Part shown: one piece after another, positions 24,554-33,468 of the stretch
Numbering within the stretch: the stretch's first letter is position 1
Layout of the letters: each line of letters opens with the position of its first letter
Assembly: GCF_003999255.1 (NCBI RefSeq)
Contig: NZ_CP034791.1
Coordinates: 1,652,501 to 1,716,500 of the forward strand
Direction of reading: 5' to 3'
Length of the DNA stretch: 64,000 nt
DNA from: Caldicellulosiruptor changbaiensis
Lineage (GTDB): Bacteria > Bacillota > Thermoanaerobacteria > Caldicellulosiruptorales > Caldicellulosiruptoraceae
The notes under the pieces: generated by a model
Told to the model about the DNA's origin: nothing
The model's database searches: none
The model's input: only the letters and a program-made list of their open reading frames with translations
Position numbers and translations under genes: made by a program

Positions 24554-25080
24554 AGTTTTTTAAAAGGTATGTGCTTTTTATTTTAATTATCCTTTTGGAT
24601 GTAATAATCTTATTCGTAAATAAACAACTCGGAATCAAAATTTTTATAAATACTACGTCCAACTTCCTCAATATGCTTGGCGTAATACCGCCTATATTTT
24701 TGCTCCTGGGGCTTCTAGATACATGGGTGCCCAGGGAGACCATTATAAAGTACCTTGGAGAGAAGTCAGGGATTAAAGGGGTATTGCTCAGCATATTTTT
24801 AGGTTCTGCTGCAGCGGGGCCCCTTTACGGCGCCTTTCCGGTAGCTGAGGTAATGATAAAAAAAGGTGCCAAGTTTTCAAATATATTGATATTTCTCGGG
24901 GCGTGGTCTACCCTGAAAATTCCTATGTTTTTGTTTGAAATGACTTCCCTCGGCACTAAATTCGCCATCACCAGATGGATTGTGGATGTGATAGGCATAA
25001 TATTAATTGCTGTTTTGACTGATAAATTGATAAATAGTGAAGAAAAGCAGAGGATTTACAGTAGGAAATTATGGTCTTAA
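24550..25080 (+). CDS. ArsP/DUF318-type permease, half-size (second half)
   Basis: A 176-residue membrane protein. NMLGVIPPIFLLLGLLDTWVPRETIIKYLGEKSG and LLSIFLGSAAAGPLYGAFPVAEVMIKKGAKFSNILIFLGAWSTLKIP follow the other half of COG0701 permeases; the Gly/Pro-rich GSAAAGPLYGAFP loop is especially typical. ATG overlaps the previous stop (ATGA). A frameshift splitting one gene is unlikely because both halves have their own starts and the coupling is regular. Ends just before an IstB relic. Confidence 0.7.
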   Translation: MKFFKRYVLFILIILLDVIILFVNKQLGIKIFINTTSNFLNMLGVIPPIFLLLGLLDTWVPRETIIKYLGEKSGIKGVLLSIFLGSAAAGPLYGAFPVAEVMIKKGAKFSNILIFLGAWSTLKIPMFLFEMTSLGTKFAITRWIVDVIGIILIAVLTDKLINSEEKQRIYSRKLWS

Positions 25081-25092
25081 TATATTATTTTA

Positions 25093-25390
25093 AAGTATTT
25101 TTCGAAGTACAAGGTTTTAATAATAGACGAGATAGGATATTTACCTATAGGCAATGATGCAGCAAATTTGTTTTTTCAACTAATATCAGAAAGAATACGA
25201 AAAGAGCAGTACAATAATAACAACAAACGTTGTATTTTCAGAATGGGAGGAGATATTTGGTGGAGCGAGTATAGCAAATGCAATTTGGGATAGGCTGCTC
25301 CATCATTCTAATGTAATATCAATAAAGGGACCATCGTATAGATTACAGTCAAAAACAGCTTACTCTAGCAGTTCAAACCAGCAAAACTAA
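25093..25390 (+). pseudogene. IstB-like ATPase remnant of another IS21 element
   Basis: The frame KYFSKYKVLIIDEIGYLPIGNDAANLFFQLISERIRKEQ matches the Walker B region of IstB. It then shifts, and later frames resemble the FSEWEEIFGGASIANAIWDRLLHHS ending. The N-terminal half with Walker A is missing. It is different in sequence from the intact istB at 21696, so it comes from a separate element. Confidence 0.75.
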
Positions 25391-25466
25391 GTTAATTTCT
25401 TGTACATTATTATTTTCGATTTTTTGTTCATTTTGATATTCACATTTACAATGATTAGGATAGGTT

Positions 25467-25653
25467 GAAGATTATATAGATTATTACAACACGAAGAGGT
25501 ATCAGAAAGCAATTAAAATGCATGTCACCATTGGAGTATCGCAACCATCTTCTTGGTATATCAAGATAATAAAGGTAGCACCAACCTCTGTGCTTGGTGC
25601 TACCTGAAAAAATTTTTATTATTTTCTCTGTCTACTTGACAGGGGGCAGTTCA
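25467..25653 (+). pseudogene. IS3-family (IS150-like) right-end remnant
   Basis: EDYIDYYNTKRYQK and, after a one-base shift, CMSPLEYRNHLLG and a stop are the C-terminus of IS3-family OrfB (YNxxRxxxxLxxxSPxEYR). Beyond it, GTCTACTTGACAGGGGGCAG at 25630 and the next bases form a right terminal repeat of the TGAACTG type seen in this family. Between them a stem GGTAGCACCAA/TTGGTGCTACC (25574-25604) followed by T-rich sequence may be the element's terminator. The left part of the element is absent. Confidence 0.7.
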
Positions 25654-25676
25654 CTTTCCTGACAGCCTCAAGTTTG

Positions 25677-26579
25677 CTACTCAAACAGGGCGTCAATAAA
25701 CTCTCTTGGATTAAATTCTTGGAGGTCGTCTATCTTTTCACCAACACCAATGAATTTCACAGGAATTTTTAGCTCATCACAGATAGAAACAACAATTCCA
25801 CCTTTTGCTGTACCATCAAGCTTGGTAAGAACAATTCCTGAAATGTTTACTGCTTGGTTAAATTCCTTTGCTTGAATGAGTCCATTTTGACCAGTTGTTG
25901 CGTCAATCACAAGCAAGGTTTCTTTCTCAGCCTCTGGCATTTGCTGATTTATCACACGGTCAATTTTTTTAAGCTCTTCAATCAGGTTTTTCTTTGTATG
26001 AAGTCTTCCTGCTGTGTCAACAATTAGAACATCAGCCTTTCTTGCTCTCATTGCTTGAATGCCGTCAAACACAACTGCTGCAGGGTCAGCACCCTCAACG
26101 TGTTTTATAATATCGCACCCAACTCTCTTTGCCCAAACCTCAAGTTGGTCGATTGCAGCTGCTCTGAATGTATCTGCTGCTGCAATGATAACCTTTTTCC
26201 CATTTGATTTTAAAAGGTTTGCAATCTTGCCAATTGAGGTTGTCTTCCCAACTCCATTTACGCCCACCATGAGAATTATCAAAGGATACTTCTCTTTTAA
26301 TTTGTTGGGTAGGTTTATGAGATTGAACATCTCTTCTTTTAAAAGATCTTTAACAGCTTGGCTATCTGAAATCTTGTTCATTTTAACTTTTTCTTTGAGG
26401 TTTTCTATAATCTTTTGAGATGTTTTTACACCAACATCAGACAGTACTAAAACCTCTTCAAGCTCATCAAATAACTCATCATCCACCTGTTTGAATGCTT
26501 TTAACAAATTTTCAACCCTTTCAGTAAAGTTCTTTTTTGTCTTTGAAAGTCCTTCTTTTAATCTGTCAAAAAACCCCAT
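25677..26579 (-). CDS. ftsY: Signal recognition particle receptor FtsY
   Basis: A GTPase that docks SRP-ribosome complexes at the membrane for protein insertion. The NG domain is complete: GVNGVGKTTSIGK (P-loop, about 106-118), DTFRAAAIDQL, DTAGR and TKLDGTAKGG near the C-terminus. Only about 300 residues long, so the acidic A domain of E. coli FtsY is missing, as is usual in Gram-positives; the N-terminus starts MGFFDRLKEGLSKTKKN, an amphipathic membrane-targeting helix. ATG with AAAGGATG upstream, 6 bp after smc, the conserved smc-ftsY order. Confidence 0.97.
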   Translation of the reverse strand: MGFFDRLKEGLSKTKKNFTERVENLLKAFKQVDDELFDELEEVLVLSDVGVKTSQKIIENLKEKVKMNKISDSQAVKDLLKEEMFNLINLPNKLKEKYPLIILMVGVNGVGKTTSIGKIANLLKSNGKKVIIAAADTFRAAAIDQLEVWAKRVGCDIIKHVEGADPAAVVFDGIQAMRARKADVLIVDTAGRLHTKKNLIEELKKIDRVINQQMPEAEKETLLVIDATTGQNGLIQAKEFNQAVNISGIVLTKLDGTAKGGIVVSICDELKIPVKFIGVGEKIDDLQEFNPREFIDALFE

Positions 26580-26585
26580 TTCTCA

Positions 26586-29500
26586 TCATCCTTTCTGTAT
26601 TTTTTCTAATTTGAGTGACAACACCTTTGACACACCTTGCTCTTCCATTGTAACACCATAGAGTATATCTGCAATCTCCATAGTAGGTTTTCTATGAGTG
26701 ACAATTATAATCTGGCTCTGATTATTTAGATTTTTAAGAAACTGGGCAAATCTCTGAACATTTGCCTCGTCTAAGCTTGAGTCAATCTCATCTAATATAC
26801 ACAAAAGAGAACCTTTGAACATTAAAAATGCGAACAGAAGAGCTATTGCAGTTAAGGCCTTCTCTCCTCCAGAAAGAAGGTTTATATTTTGAAGCTTTTT
26901 GCCAGGTGGTTTTACATCAATGTCAACACCAAACTCCTCCTCACTTTGGATTAGTTTTAAGTCGCAGCTACCACCATTGAATAGTTCTTTAAAAATCTCT
27001 GAAAACAAGAACTTTATTTTTTCAAAATTCTCCAAGAATATATTTTTCATATTCTTATCAAGCTCATTTATAAGGTTTTTTAGCTCTTTGCTTGTCTTTT
27101 CTAAATCTTCAATTTGCCTTTCCAAAAACTCCACTCTTTCATTCAGTCTCTTTTCTTGCTCTATTGAATAAAGGTTGACTGGCCCAAGCTGTTCAATAGC
27201 TGAAGAGAGATTTACAATCTCTTCTTCTTTTTTTACTGACCACTCAATTTCCCCATCTGGCAAATTTATCTCTTCTTTGAAAAGATCAAAATATTTTTCT
27301 TTTATGGTCCCAATTTGATTCTCTAAGTTGTTTTTTTCAATAATAAGGCTATTTACTCTTCGCTCTATACTTTGAATTTCTTCGGATATTTTATTTGCCA
27401 TCTCGGCTTCTTTAGTGCACACAAAAGCCAAGTTTGAGTGTTCTTTTTCCATTTTCTCAATCTCATCTTTTAGTTTGTCAAGATGATTCTTTTGGACCTC
27501 AACCACATGCGAAACTTCACTAATTTGCCCCTCAAGCTCTTTTATCTCTTGATCACACTTTAACTTCTGTTCTTGTTTTTTTGTCTTTTGATCTTCTAAA
27601 TTTTTTAAGCTTTGCTGTGCACTTTCGAGCTTATGCTTAAAAATAGAAATCTCTGCTTCAATCTGATTTTTTTCTTCTAAAAGTCTCCTGTACTCATTGT
27701 CAAACAAGTTGTGATCTTCTTTTAATTTTCTAAGCCTTGACTTTAAATCCGAGGCCATTCTTTCAATCTCTGCTTTTGAATCTTCTAAGATTTGTATGTT
27801 TTTTCTGGTAATCTCAATGTCGCTCTGTAGGTTAGTTGTCTGATCATTTATAACCTTTTTTTCATTTTCTAAAGACCCTCTTTTTTGAATTAGCTGCTCT
27901 TTTTTATATTCACACATCTCAATCTCTTTTTCCATACCATCAATCTCGGAAATTAAATCCTTAATTTTATCATCTATTGATTCTTTTTTCTGATTCAAAT
28001 TATATACTTCTTGACTCTTTTCTAAAATCTGCTTTTCCAAGCTATCGAGTTCAGATGTCAAATTTAAAACTTGAGTTTCTAACTCATCTTTTTCAACTTT
28101 TCTTTCAAGCAAAGAAAAGTCAGCTTTTTTTTCACCGCCAACGAAAATTCCACCAGGGTTTATAAGTTCACCAGAAAGAGTTACACATCGTGATCTATAT
28201 GAAGTTTTTCTTTGATACTCTATAGCATTGTCAATAGTATCAAACACAAGCGTTCGTCCAACCAATAGCTCTATAACCTTCCTAAATTCCTCTTTTGCTT
28301 CTACAAATTCATCTGCAAACCCAAGGAAGCCTTCTGCTTTCACATCTTCTTTAGAAGACGAAATCACTACTGTTTCAATTGGAACAATTGTCACTTTTCC
28401 AAGCTTTTCATTTTTAGCAAGCTCAATAATACTCTTAGCGTCACTTTCATTTTTAACAACAAGATGCTGTATTGCATTGCCAAGAGCTGATTCAACAGCT
28501 TTTACATATTGCCTTTTTACATTGATTAAGCTTCCAACAGTTCCATATAAGTCTATTGGCAAGTTTTTTACCCTTTTGAATATTTCTTTTATGGTTTTAC
28601 TATATCCTTCTAAATTCTCCTCCATTGCCTTTAATACATTTAGTTTCTCTTTTTTCTTTATCATCTCACTAGAAAGTTCATGTACTTTGTTTTGTACATC
28701 TAAAAGTTGTTTTTCTCTTTCCTTTATATCTTGTTTTATGTTATCAAGCTCTTTTGACAGTCTTTCCTTCTCAGCTTCCAACTTACTTTTTTGTAATTCT
28801 TTCTCTGTCTTTATCTTATCCAGTCTTTGAAGTTCATTTAAAATCTCTTTTTCTTCCTCATCTATTCTGTTTTCTCTTTCAAGCAAAGCGTTCTTGAGAT
28901 GCAAAAGGCCATTTAACTTTTGATTATCTTTTTCAATCTGAGATATCTTCTCTATTAGCTCTGTTTCCTTGTTTTGAATCTCATTTTCAATCTGAAAAAT
29001 CCCATCTTTTATATCTTCCAATTCTTCCAAAAGCTTGCTCTGTTTTTCGACAATCTGATTGTAAATATGATCTTTTTTAGAAAGTTTTTCTTTATAATCT
29101 GACAAAACTCTTACAATTTCGTGACCTTCTTCATCAATCTTTTTGAGGTCATTTGTTATATCCTCAAGGAGCTGAAATTTGCCTTCAAGCTGTTTTTTTA
29201 AAAATTTCAGTTTTGAAGTATTCTCAGCAAGTTCATCTTTCAGTCTACTGTAATTTTCTTTAGAACTTTCAAGTTGCTGAGTCAATAAATCAAGTTGAAG
29301 CTTCTTTTCGCTCAATCTTTTCTCAATTTCCAGTTTGCTATTTGTAAGCTTTTCAAGATCTTCTTTTAAACTTTCTATCTGTGCTTCTGTAGACTTGTAG
29401 TTCTCGCTTGCCAATTTATAGCTAAAAAGATACTTTTCTCTTTTTAAATCTGACAGCTTTCTATTCAGCTCTATGTATGCCTTTGCTTTTTCAACCTCTG

Positions 29501-30119
29501 GCCCTATTTCTTCAAGCTGAGATTTTAGCTCAAATATTACATCCTGAAGTCTTAAGATGTTCTCGTGAGTATTTTTTAGCTTCCTCTCAGCCTCTTCTTT
29601 TCTGTATTTGTACTTTGTAATACCACACGCCTCTTCAAATATTTTATATCTTTCAAATGGCCTTGCATTTATTATCTCATCAACTCTGCCCTGGGAGATA
29701 ATTGAATATCCATCTTTGCCAAGACCCGAATCAAGAAAAAGCTCGTAGATGTCTTTTAACCTGCAGGCTGTCTTGTTGATAAAAAACTCGCTCTCACCGC
29801 TTCTAAAAAGCCTTCTTGTAATTACAACCTCTTCAAAATCAATAGGCAGTTTTCCATCAGAGTTGTCAAAGCATATAGAAACCTCTGCAAACCCCTGTGA
29901 CCTTCTCTTTTCTGTCCCGGCAAAAATTAAATCTTCAAGTTTACTTGCACGCAAAAGTTTAAGGCTCTGCTCACCCAAAGCCCATCTAATTGCGTCAGTG
30001 ATATTGCTCTTGCCACAACCGTTTGGTCCAACTATTGCAGTAATGCCTTTTTCAAACTCTATCCGTGTCTTTTCACAAAAAGATTTAAAACCATAGATTT
30101 CAAGCCATTTTATGTACAT
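26586..30119 (-). CDS. smc: Chromosome segregation ATPase SMC
   Basis: The condensin core of about 1177 residues. N-terminal head with MYIKWLEIYGFKSF and GPNGCGKSN; first coiled coil; a hinge around residues 510-660 (YGTVGSLI, LVVKNESDAKSIIELAK, LSGELINPGGIFVGG); second coiled coil; and C-terminal head with LLSGGEKALTAIALLFA and CILDEIDSSLDEANVQRF. It folds back on itself and dimerises at the hinge to organise chromosomes. The start is ATG at MYIKW; the frame opens six codons earlier without a ribosome site. scpA and scpB are not in this window. Confidence 0.97.
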   Translation of the reverse strand: MYIKWLEIYGFKSFCEKTRIEFEKGITAIVGPNGCGKSNITDAIRWALGEQSLKLLRASKLEDLIFAGTEKRRSQGFAEVSICFDNSDGKLPIDFEEVVITRRLFRSGESEFFINKTACRLKDIYELFLDSGLGKDGYSIISQGRVDEIINARPFERYKIFEEACGITKYKYRKEEAERKLKNTHENILRLQDVIFELKSQLEEIGPEVEKAKAYIELNRKLSDLKREKYLFSYKLASENYKSTEAQIESLKEDLEKLTNSKLEIEKRLSEKKLQLDLLTQQLESSKENYSRLKDELAENTSKLKFLKKQLEGKFQLLEDITNDLKKIDEEGHEIVRVLSDYKEKLSKKDHIYNQIVEKQSKLLEELEDIKDGIFQIENEIQNKETELIEKISQIEKDNQKLNGLLHLKNALLERENRIDEEEKEILNELQRLDKIKTEKELQKSKLEAEKERLSKELDNIKQDIKEREKQLLDVQNKVHELSSEMIKKKEKLNVLKAMEENLEGYSKTIKEIFKRVKNLPIDLYGTVGSLINVKRQYVKAVESALGNAIQHLVVKNESDAKSIIELAKNEKLGKVTIVPIETVVISSSKEDVKAEGFLGFADEFVEAKEEFRKVIELLVGRTLVFDTIDNAIEYQRKTSYRSRCVTLSGELINPGGIFVGGEKKADFSLLERKVEKDELETQVLNLTSELDSLEKQILEKSQEVYNLNQKKESIDDKIKDLISEIDGMEKEIEMCEYKKEQLIQKRGSLENEKKVINDQTTNLQSDIEITRKNIQILEDSKAEIERMASDLKSRLRKLKEDHNLFDNEYRRLLEEKNQIEAEISIFKHKLESAQQSLKNLEDQKTKKQEQKLKCDQEIKELEGQISEVSHVVEVQKNHLDKLKDEIEKMEKEHSNLAFVCTKEAEMANKISEEIQSIERRVNSLIIEKNNLENQIGTIKEKYFDLFKEEINLPDGEIEWSVKKEEEIVNLSSAIEQLGPVNLYSIEQEKRLNERVEFLERQIEDLEKTSKELKNLINELDKNMKNIFLENFEKIKFLFSEIFKELFNGGSCDLKLIQSEEEFGVDIDVKPPGKKLQNINLLSGGEKALTAIALLFAFLMFKGSLLCILDEIDSSLDEANVQRFAQFLKNLNNQSQIIIVTHRKPTMEIADILYGVTMEEQGVSKVLSLKLEKIQKG

Positions 30120-30223
30120 CTTTAGCTCTTCCCCCATAAAGATTAAAACAACAATTATTTTAGCAAAAATATAGGGACAATTCTATACCAGTGTTCAAAA
30201 GTCGAGTATTTTAGAGATAAAGT

Positions 30224-30251
30224 AAAAAAGGCAGGATTTCTAAATCCTGCC
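30224..30251 (-). terminator. Rho-independent terminator of metNIQ
   Basis: On the minus strand GGCAGGATTT pairs with AAATCCTGCC around a 2-3-nt loop, followed by TTTTTTACTTT. It lies 47 bp after the metQ stop and before smc. Confidence 0.85.
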
Positions 30252-30297
30252 ACAATAAGTAGTTCTAACTTTTGTGTTCTTCTTAAACTATCTTTAA

Positions 30298-31149
30298 TTA
30301 AAAAGCAGGTACAACTGCACCTTTATGCTTCTTATTAATGAATTTCTTTACTTCCGGAGAATTCAACGCTTTGGCCAATTCTTTTAGTTCAGGTCTGGAT
30401 TCATCACCTTTGCGAACTGCTAATACATTAACATATGGAGAATTAGCATTTTCAATAAACAACGCGTCTTTTGTTGGAACAAGTTTTGCCTCTAAAGCAT
30501 AATTAGTGTTTATAACTGCTGCATCAACATCCGGTAACACTCTTGGTAAAGTGGCTGCTTCAAGTTCAACGATTTTTATTTTTTTAGGATTTTTGATAAT
30601 GTCACTTACTTTGGCTTTAATACCGACATTTGGTTTTAGTTTTATTAATCCCGCTGATTGCAAAAGTAGCAAAGCTCTACCACCATTTGTAGCATCATTT
30701 GGTATAGCAATTGTGGCCCCCTGTTTTAATTGGCTAAGTTTTTTTACTTTTCGAGAATATATTCCCATTGGTTCAATATGCACTTTTGCAATATATGTTA
30801 GATTAAGACGATGTTGTTTTGAAAAATCCTCAAGATAAGGTATATGTTGGAAGAAATTAGCGTCTAACTCTTTGTCAGCCAGTTTGAGATTTGGCTGGAT
30901 ATAATCTGTGAACTCTACAATCTCTAATCTGATTCCCTTTTTCTCAAGAATAGGTTTTACAACATTTAAAATTTCTGCGTGAGGCACGGGTGTTGCACCA
31001 ACTTTTATGGTTATTTTTTTCTTCACAGTAGTTTGTGTCTGTTTAGCAGAGGTATTTGCCTGCTTTGCGCCATACCCAACAAGTGAAACTATTAAAAGTC
31101 CAAATATTAATAATGTTATCAAAATTCTTTTCCTAATAAGTCTTTTCAT
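30298..31149 (-). CDS. metQ: Methionine-binding protein MetQ (NlpA family), lipobox Cys missing
   Basis: Receptor of the MetNIQ methionine importer. It has the NlpA/MetQ blocks KVGATPVPHAEILNVVKPILEKKGI, DYIQPNLKLADKELDANFFQHIPYLEDF, PMGIYSRKVKKLSQLKQGATIAIPNDATNGGRALLLLQ and the C-terminal NSPYVNVLAVRKGDE. The signal region reads LLIFGLLIVSLVGYGAKQ: the position expected for the lipobox Cys is Tyr (TAT rather than TGT), so normal lipid anchoring seems impossible. The start is ATG with AGAAGGAGG; the frame opens 24 codons earlier. Third in metN-metI-metQ. Substrate could also be another amino acid. Confidence 0.88.
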   Translation of the reverse strand: MKRLIRKRILITLLIFGLLIVSLVGYGAKQANTSAKQTQTTVKKKITIKVGATPVPHAEILNVVKPILEKKGIRLEIVEFTDYIQPNLKLADKELDANFFQHIPYLEDFSKQHRLNLTYIAKVHIEPMGIYSRKVKKLSQLKQGATIAIPNDATNGGRALLLLQSAGLIKLKPNVGIKAKVSDIIKNPKKIKIVELEAATLPRVLPDVDAAVINTNYALEAKLVPTKDALFIENANSPYVNVLAVRKGDESRPELKELAKALNSPEVKKFINKKHKGAVVPAF

Positions 31150-31183
31150 AATTAAACCCCTCCTTCTACAATAAATTTTAATG

Positions 31184-31837
31184 TTACCTATTTCTTGATA
31201 GCCGTCGAACAAAAAAATCACCTACAAGCTGCGTCAACTGCACCATAGCAATCAAAATTGCTACAGTCCAAAGCATTATATCAATCATAAACCGCTGATA
31301 CCCATACCTGACAGCCAAATCTCCTAATCCTCCACCACCTATAACACCTGCCATAGCCGAATACCCTATCAGATTTATAGCCGTAATAGTAATTCCTGAA
31401 ACTATCGAAGGCAAGGCTTCAGGAATTAACACTTTTATTACAATTTGAAACGGGGAAGCCCCCATAGCCTGTGCCGCTTCAATAACACCACGGTCTACCT
31501 CTCTCAAAGCTGTTTCTGTGAGCCTGCCCATAAAAGGAATAGCTGCAACTGACAAAGGTACAATAGCCGCGGTAGTTCCAATTGATGTTCCAACTATCAG
31601 TCGGGTAAAAGGCATAAGGACTATCAAAAGAATCACAAATGGTATTGAACGAAATATATTTACAATGGTACTTAATATTTTATTTAAAATATCATTTTGA
31701 AGTATTTGCCCCTTGTCAGTCACCATAAGGAGCACACCAAGTGGTATTCCCAGCACTGTTGCTATAAGGGTCGAAATAACCACCATGTATATAGTTTGCC
31801 ATGTAGAAACTAATAACAGCTGCAAAGTTTCAGACAT
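31184..31837 (-). CDS. metI: Methionine ABC transporter permease MetI
   Basis: A 217-residue membrane subunit with five hydrophobic segments. The family start TWQTIYMVVISTLIATVLGIPLGVLL, the NIFRSIPFVILL region and the coupling loop EAAQAMGASPFQIVIKVLIPEALPSIVSG are all present. It overlaps the end of metN by 8 bp. The GGGGLGDLAVRYGYQRF segment near the C-terminus is typical of MetI. Confidence 0.95.
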   Translation of the reverse strand: MSETLQLLLVSTWQTIYMVVISTLIATVLGIPLGVLLMVTDKGQILQNDILNKILSTIVNIFRSIPFVILLIVLMPFTRLIVGTSIGTTAAIVPLSVAAIPFMGRLTETALREVDRGVIEAAQAMGASPFQIVIKVLIPEALPSIVSGITITAINLIGYSAMAGVIGGGGLGDLAVRYGYQRFMIDIMLWTVAILIAMVQLTQLVGDFFVRRLSRNR

Positions 31838-32861
31838 TATCTATCACCTCCACCTCAAGCCCCAACTCCCTCAGATATCTTAAAACACCTTCAATTTCGT
31901 TATTACCTCTCAGTTCAACTATGAGAGTACCATAAGGTATACCTTGAATCTGATCAATATTCCCATAGAGCATATTGATATCCATGTCAAACTTTTTAAT
32001 GATACTGCTCAAAATAGGCTCAGCAGTAACCTCACCAAAAAAGTCAATCTTGATAATTTTCCATTCCAAATGGCTACGGTGGAGGTTTCTAATTTTATCT
32101 TTTAATTCCTCTGGAAGTTCAGAAAAAGTCAAAGATCTTAAGAAATTTCGAGCAATTCTTGTCTTTGGATTTGCAAATATTTCAGTAAGTAGTCCTTGTT
32201 CAACAATTTGACCTTTTTCCATCACTGCCACTTTGTTGCAAATTTGTTTGACAACATTCATCTCGTGCGTTACCACTACAATGGTAATTCCAAACTCTTT
32301 GTTAATTTCTTTAAGAAGATTCAAAATAGACAAAGTGGTCTCCGGATCTAACGCTGAGGTTGCCTCATCACACAAGAGTACTTTTGGATTGTTAGCCAGG
32401 GCCCTGGCTATGCCTACGCGCTGTTTTTGTCCACCTGATAGCTGCGATGGATAGCTATTTGCTTTATTAGTAAGCCCAACCAATTCTAAAAGCTCTTTTA
32501 CTCTACTGTCTATTGTTTTTTTGTCCAGCCCTGCAATTTCTAAAGGAAACGCTACATTCCCTTTAACTGTTCGGGATGACAAAAGGTTAAAATGTTGAAA
32601 TATTATGCCTACCTTTTTTCGCATTTCTTTCAGCTCAGCAGGAGAAAGCTTTGTCATTTCAACCCCATCTATTTCTACTGATCCATAGGTAGGTTTTTCT
32701 AGCATATTTATACATCGAATAAGTGTACTTTTACCAGCACCACTGGGACCTATAATCCCAAAAATGTCACCTTTTTCTATGTTCAAATTAACATTATCTA
32801 ATGCCTTGATAGCTATCCCATTTGAGTGGTATATTTTTGTAAGATTTCCAATTCTGATCAA
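31830..32861 (-). CDS. metN: Methionine ABC transporter ATP-binding protein MetN
   Basis: The ATPase of the importer, 343 residues. Walker A GPSGAGKST (about 38-46), signature LSGGQKQR, Walker B VLLCDEATSALDP. After about residue 250 comes a C-terminal regulatory domain of the ACT-like NIL type (LSSIIKKFDMDINMLYGNIDQIQGIPYGTLIVELRG), which in the E. coli protein binds methionine and inhibits transport from inside. It begins behind AGAGGAGGAAG at the end of a long leader. Confidence 0.95.
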   Translation of the reverse strand: MIRIGNLTKIYHSNGIAIKALDNVNLNIEKGDIFGIIGPSGAGKSTLIRCINMLEKPTYGSVEIDGVEMTKLSPAELKEMRKKVGIIFQHFNLLSSRTVKGNVAFPLEIAGLDKKTIDSRVKELLELVGLTNKANSYPSQLSGGQKQRVGIARALANNPKVLLCDEATSALDPETTLSILNLLKEINKEFGITIVVVTHEMNVVKQICNKVAVMEKGQIVEQGLLTEIFANPKTRIARNFLRSLTFSELPEELKDKIRNLHRSHLEWKIIKIDFFGEVTAEPILSSIIKKFDMDINMLYGNIDQIQGIPYGTLIVELRGNNEIEGVLRYLRELGLEVEVIDNV

Positions 32862-33254
32862 TAATCTTCCTCCTCTGAAAGTATGTTTTATAATGTCAGC
32901 TTCCCAATCAATTCTTCAGAAAAACTTTAGATACCTAAAATTATTTGCTCAATTATCAAGATCCAAGTCTATTTGAAGCATATGCGCACCATCTTCTATT
33001 CAATCTCCCACACCTCAAGCTGAAGCACATAGGACAATAGGACATTGAATTACACAATTACTTTAAATACAAGCCATAAAAATTACATTAAAAATTTATT
33101 AATATCAAACATCCTCAAAAAGAGCAGTTGATAGATATTTTTCACTTTAAATTTTTGAATTGTTGGGTATAAAGGTTAGTAAGATTTCTTGCAATTCTTG
33201 CCTTATTATTACTCCTCTTTTTTACTCCGAGTATTTTTATATGTTTAGTCAGTT
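32862..33254 (-). promoter_or_regulatory. Long leader upstream of metNIQ, no gene
   Basis: About 390 nt lie between the predicted start and metN with no open frame. On the minus strand there is a CTCGGAG / GAGGAGTAATAA region at the 5' end and a GAAGATGGTGCGCATATGCTTC hairpin about 150 nt before the gene. I see neither the SAM riboswitch core (AGAGGTGGAGGGA...) nor a clear T-box (GGTGGxACCGCG), and no terminator. It may be a degraded T-box or an unknown leader RNA. Confidence 0.35.
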
Positions 33255-33260
33255 GCTTTT

Positions 33261-33289
33261 ATTTTAATATCTTAAAAAACATTTGTCAA
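33261..33289 (-). promoter_or_regulatory. Putative promoter of metNIQ
   Basis: On the minus strand TTGACA (33284-33289), 17 bases, TAAAAT (33261-33266). Confidence 0.65.
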
Positions 33290-33418
33290 TAAATTTTAGA
33301 ATAAAAAATTCCGATAATTTGCATCGAAATAGTATAGATTTATTTTGAAATACTTTCTTTTAACCTAACAACAGCTCATAATGAAATGTGCCTTTTTTCA
33401 AATGACTGTAAAACAAAT

Positions 33419-33446
33419 AAAAAAAGCAGGTAGTTTATCTACCTGC
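33419..33446 (-). terminator. Rho-independent terminator after spoVS
   Basis: On the minus strand GCAGGTAG pairs with CTACCTGC around ATAAA-type loop, followed by TTTTTTTATTT. It is 23 bp past the spoVS stop. Confidence 0.85.
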
Positions 33447-33468
33447 CCACTTTAAAAAGTCTCCTTTG

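Noticed and set aside
24056-25080. Two permease genes as one gene split by a sequencing error
   Set aside because: Each half has its own start, the ATGA overlap is regular, and the first ends with a normal stop after a hydrophobic helix.
28228-28830. Long plus-strand open frame opposite smc
   Set aside because: Serine- and phenylalanine-rich shadow of the Lys/Glu-rich coiled coil; no ribosome site.
32862-33254. SAM riboswitch or T-box upstream of metNIQ
   Set aside because: Expected from function, but the conserved cores are not present and no terminator follows; kept only as an unexplained leader.
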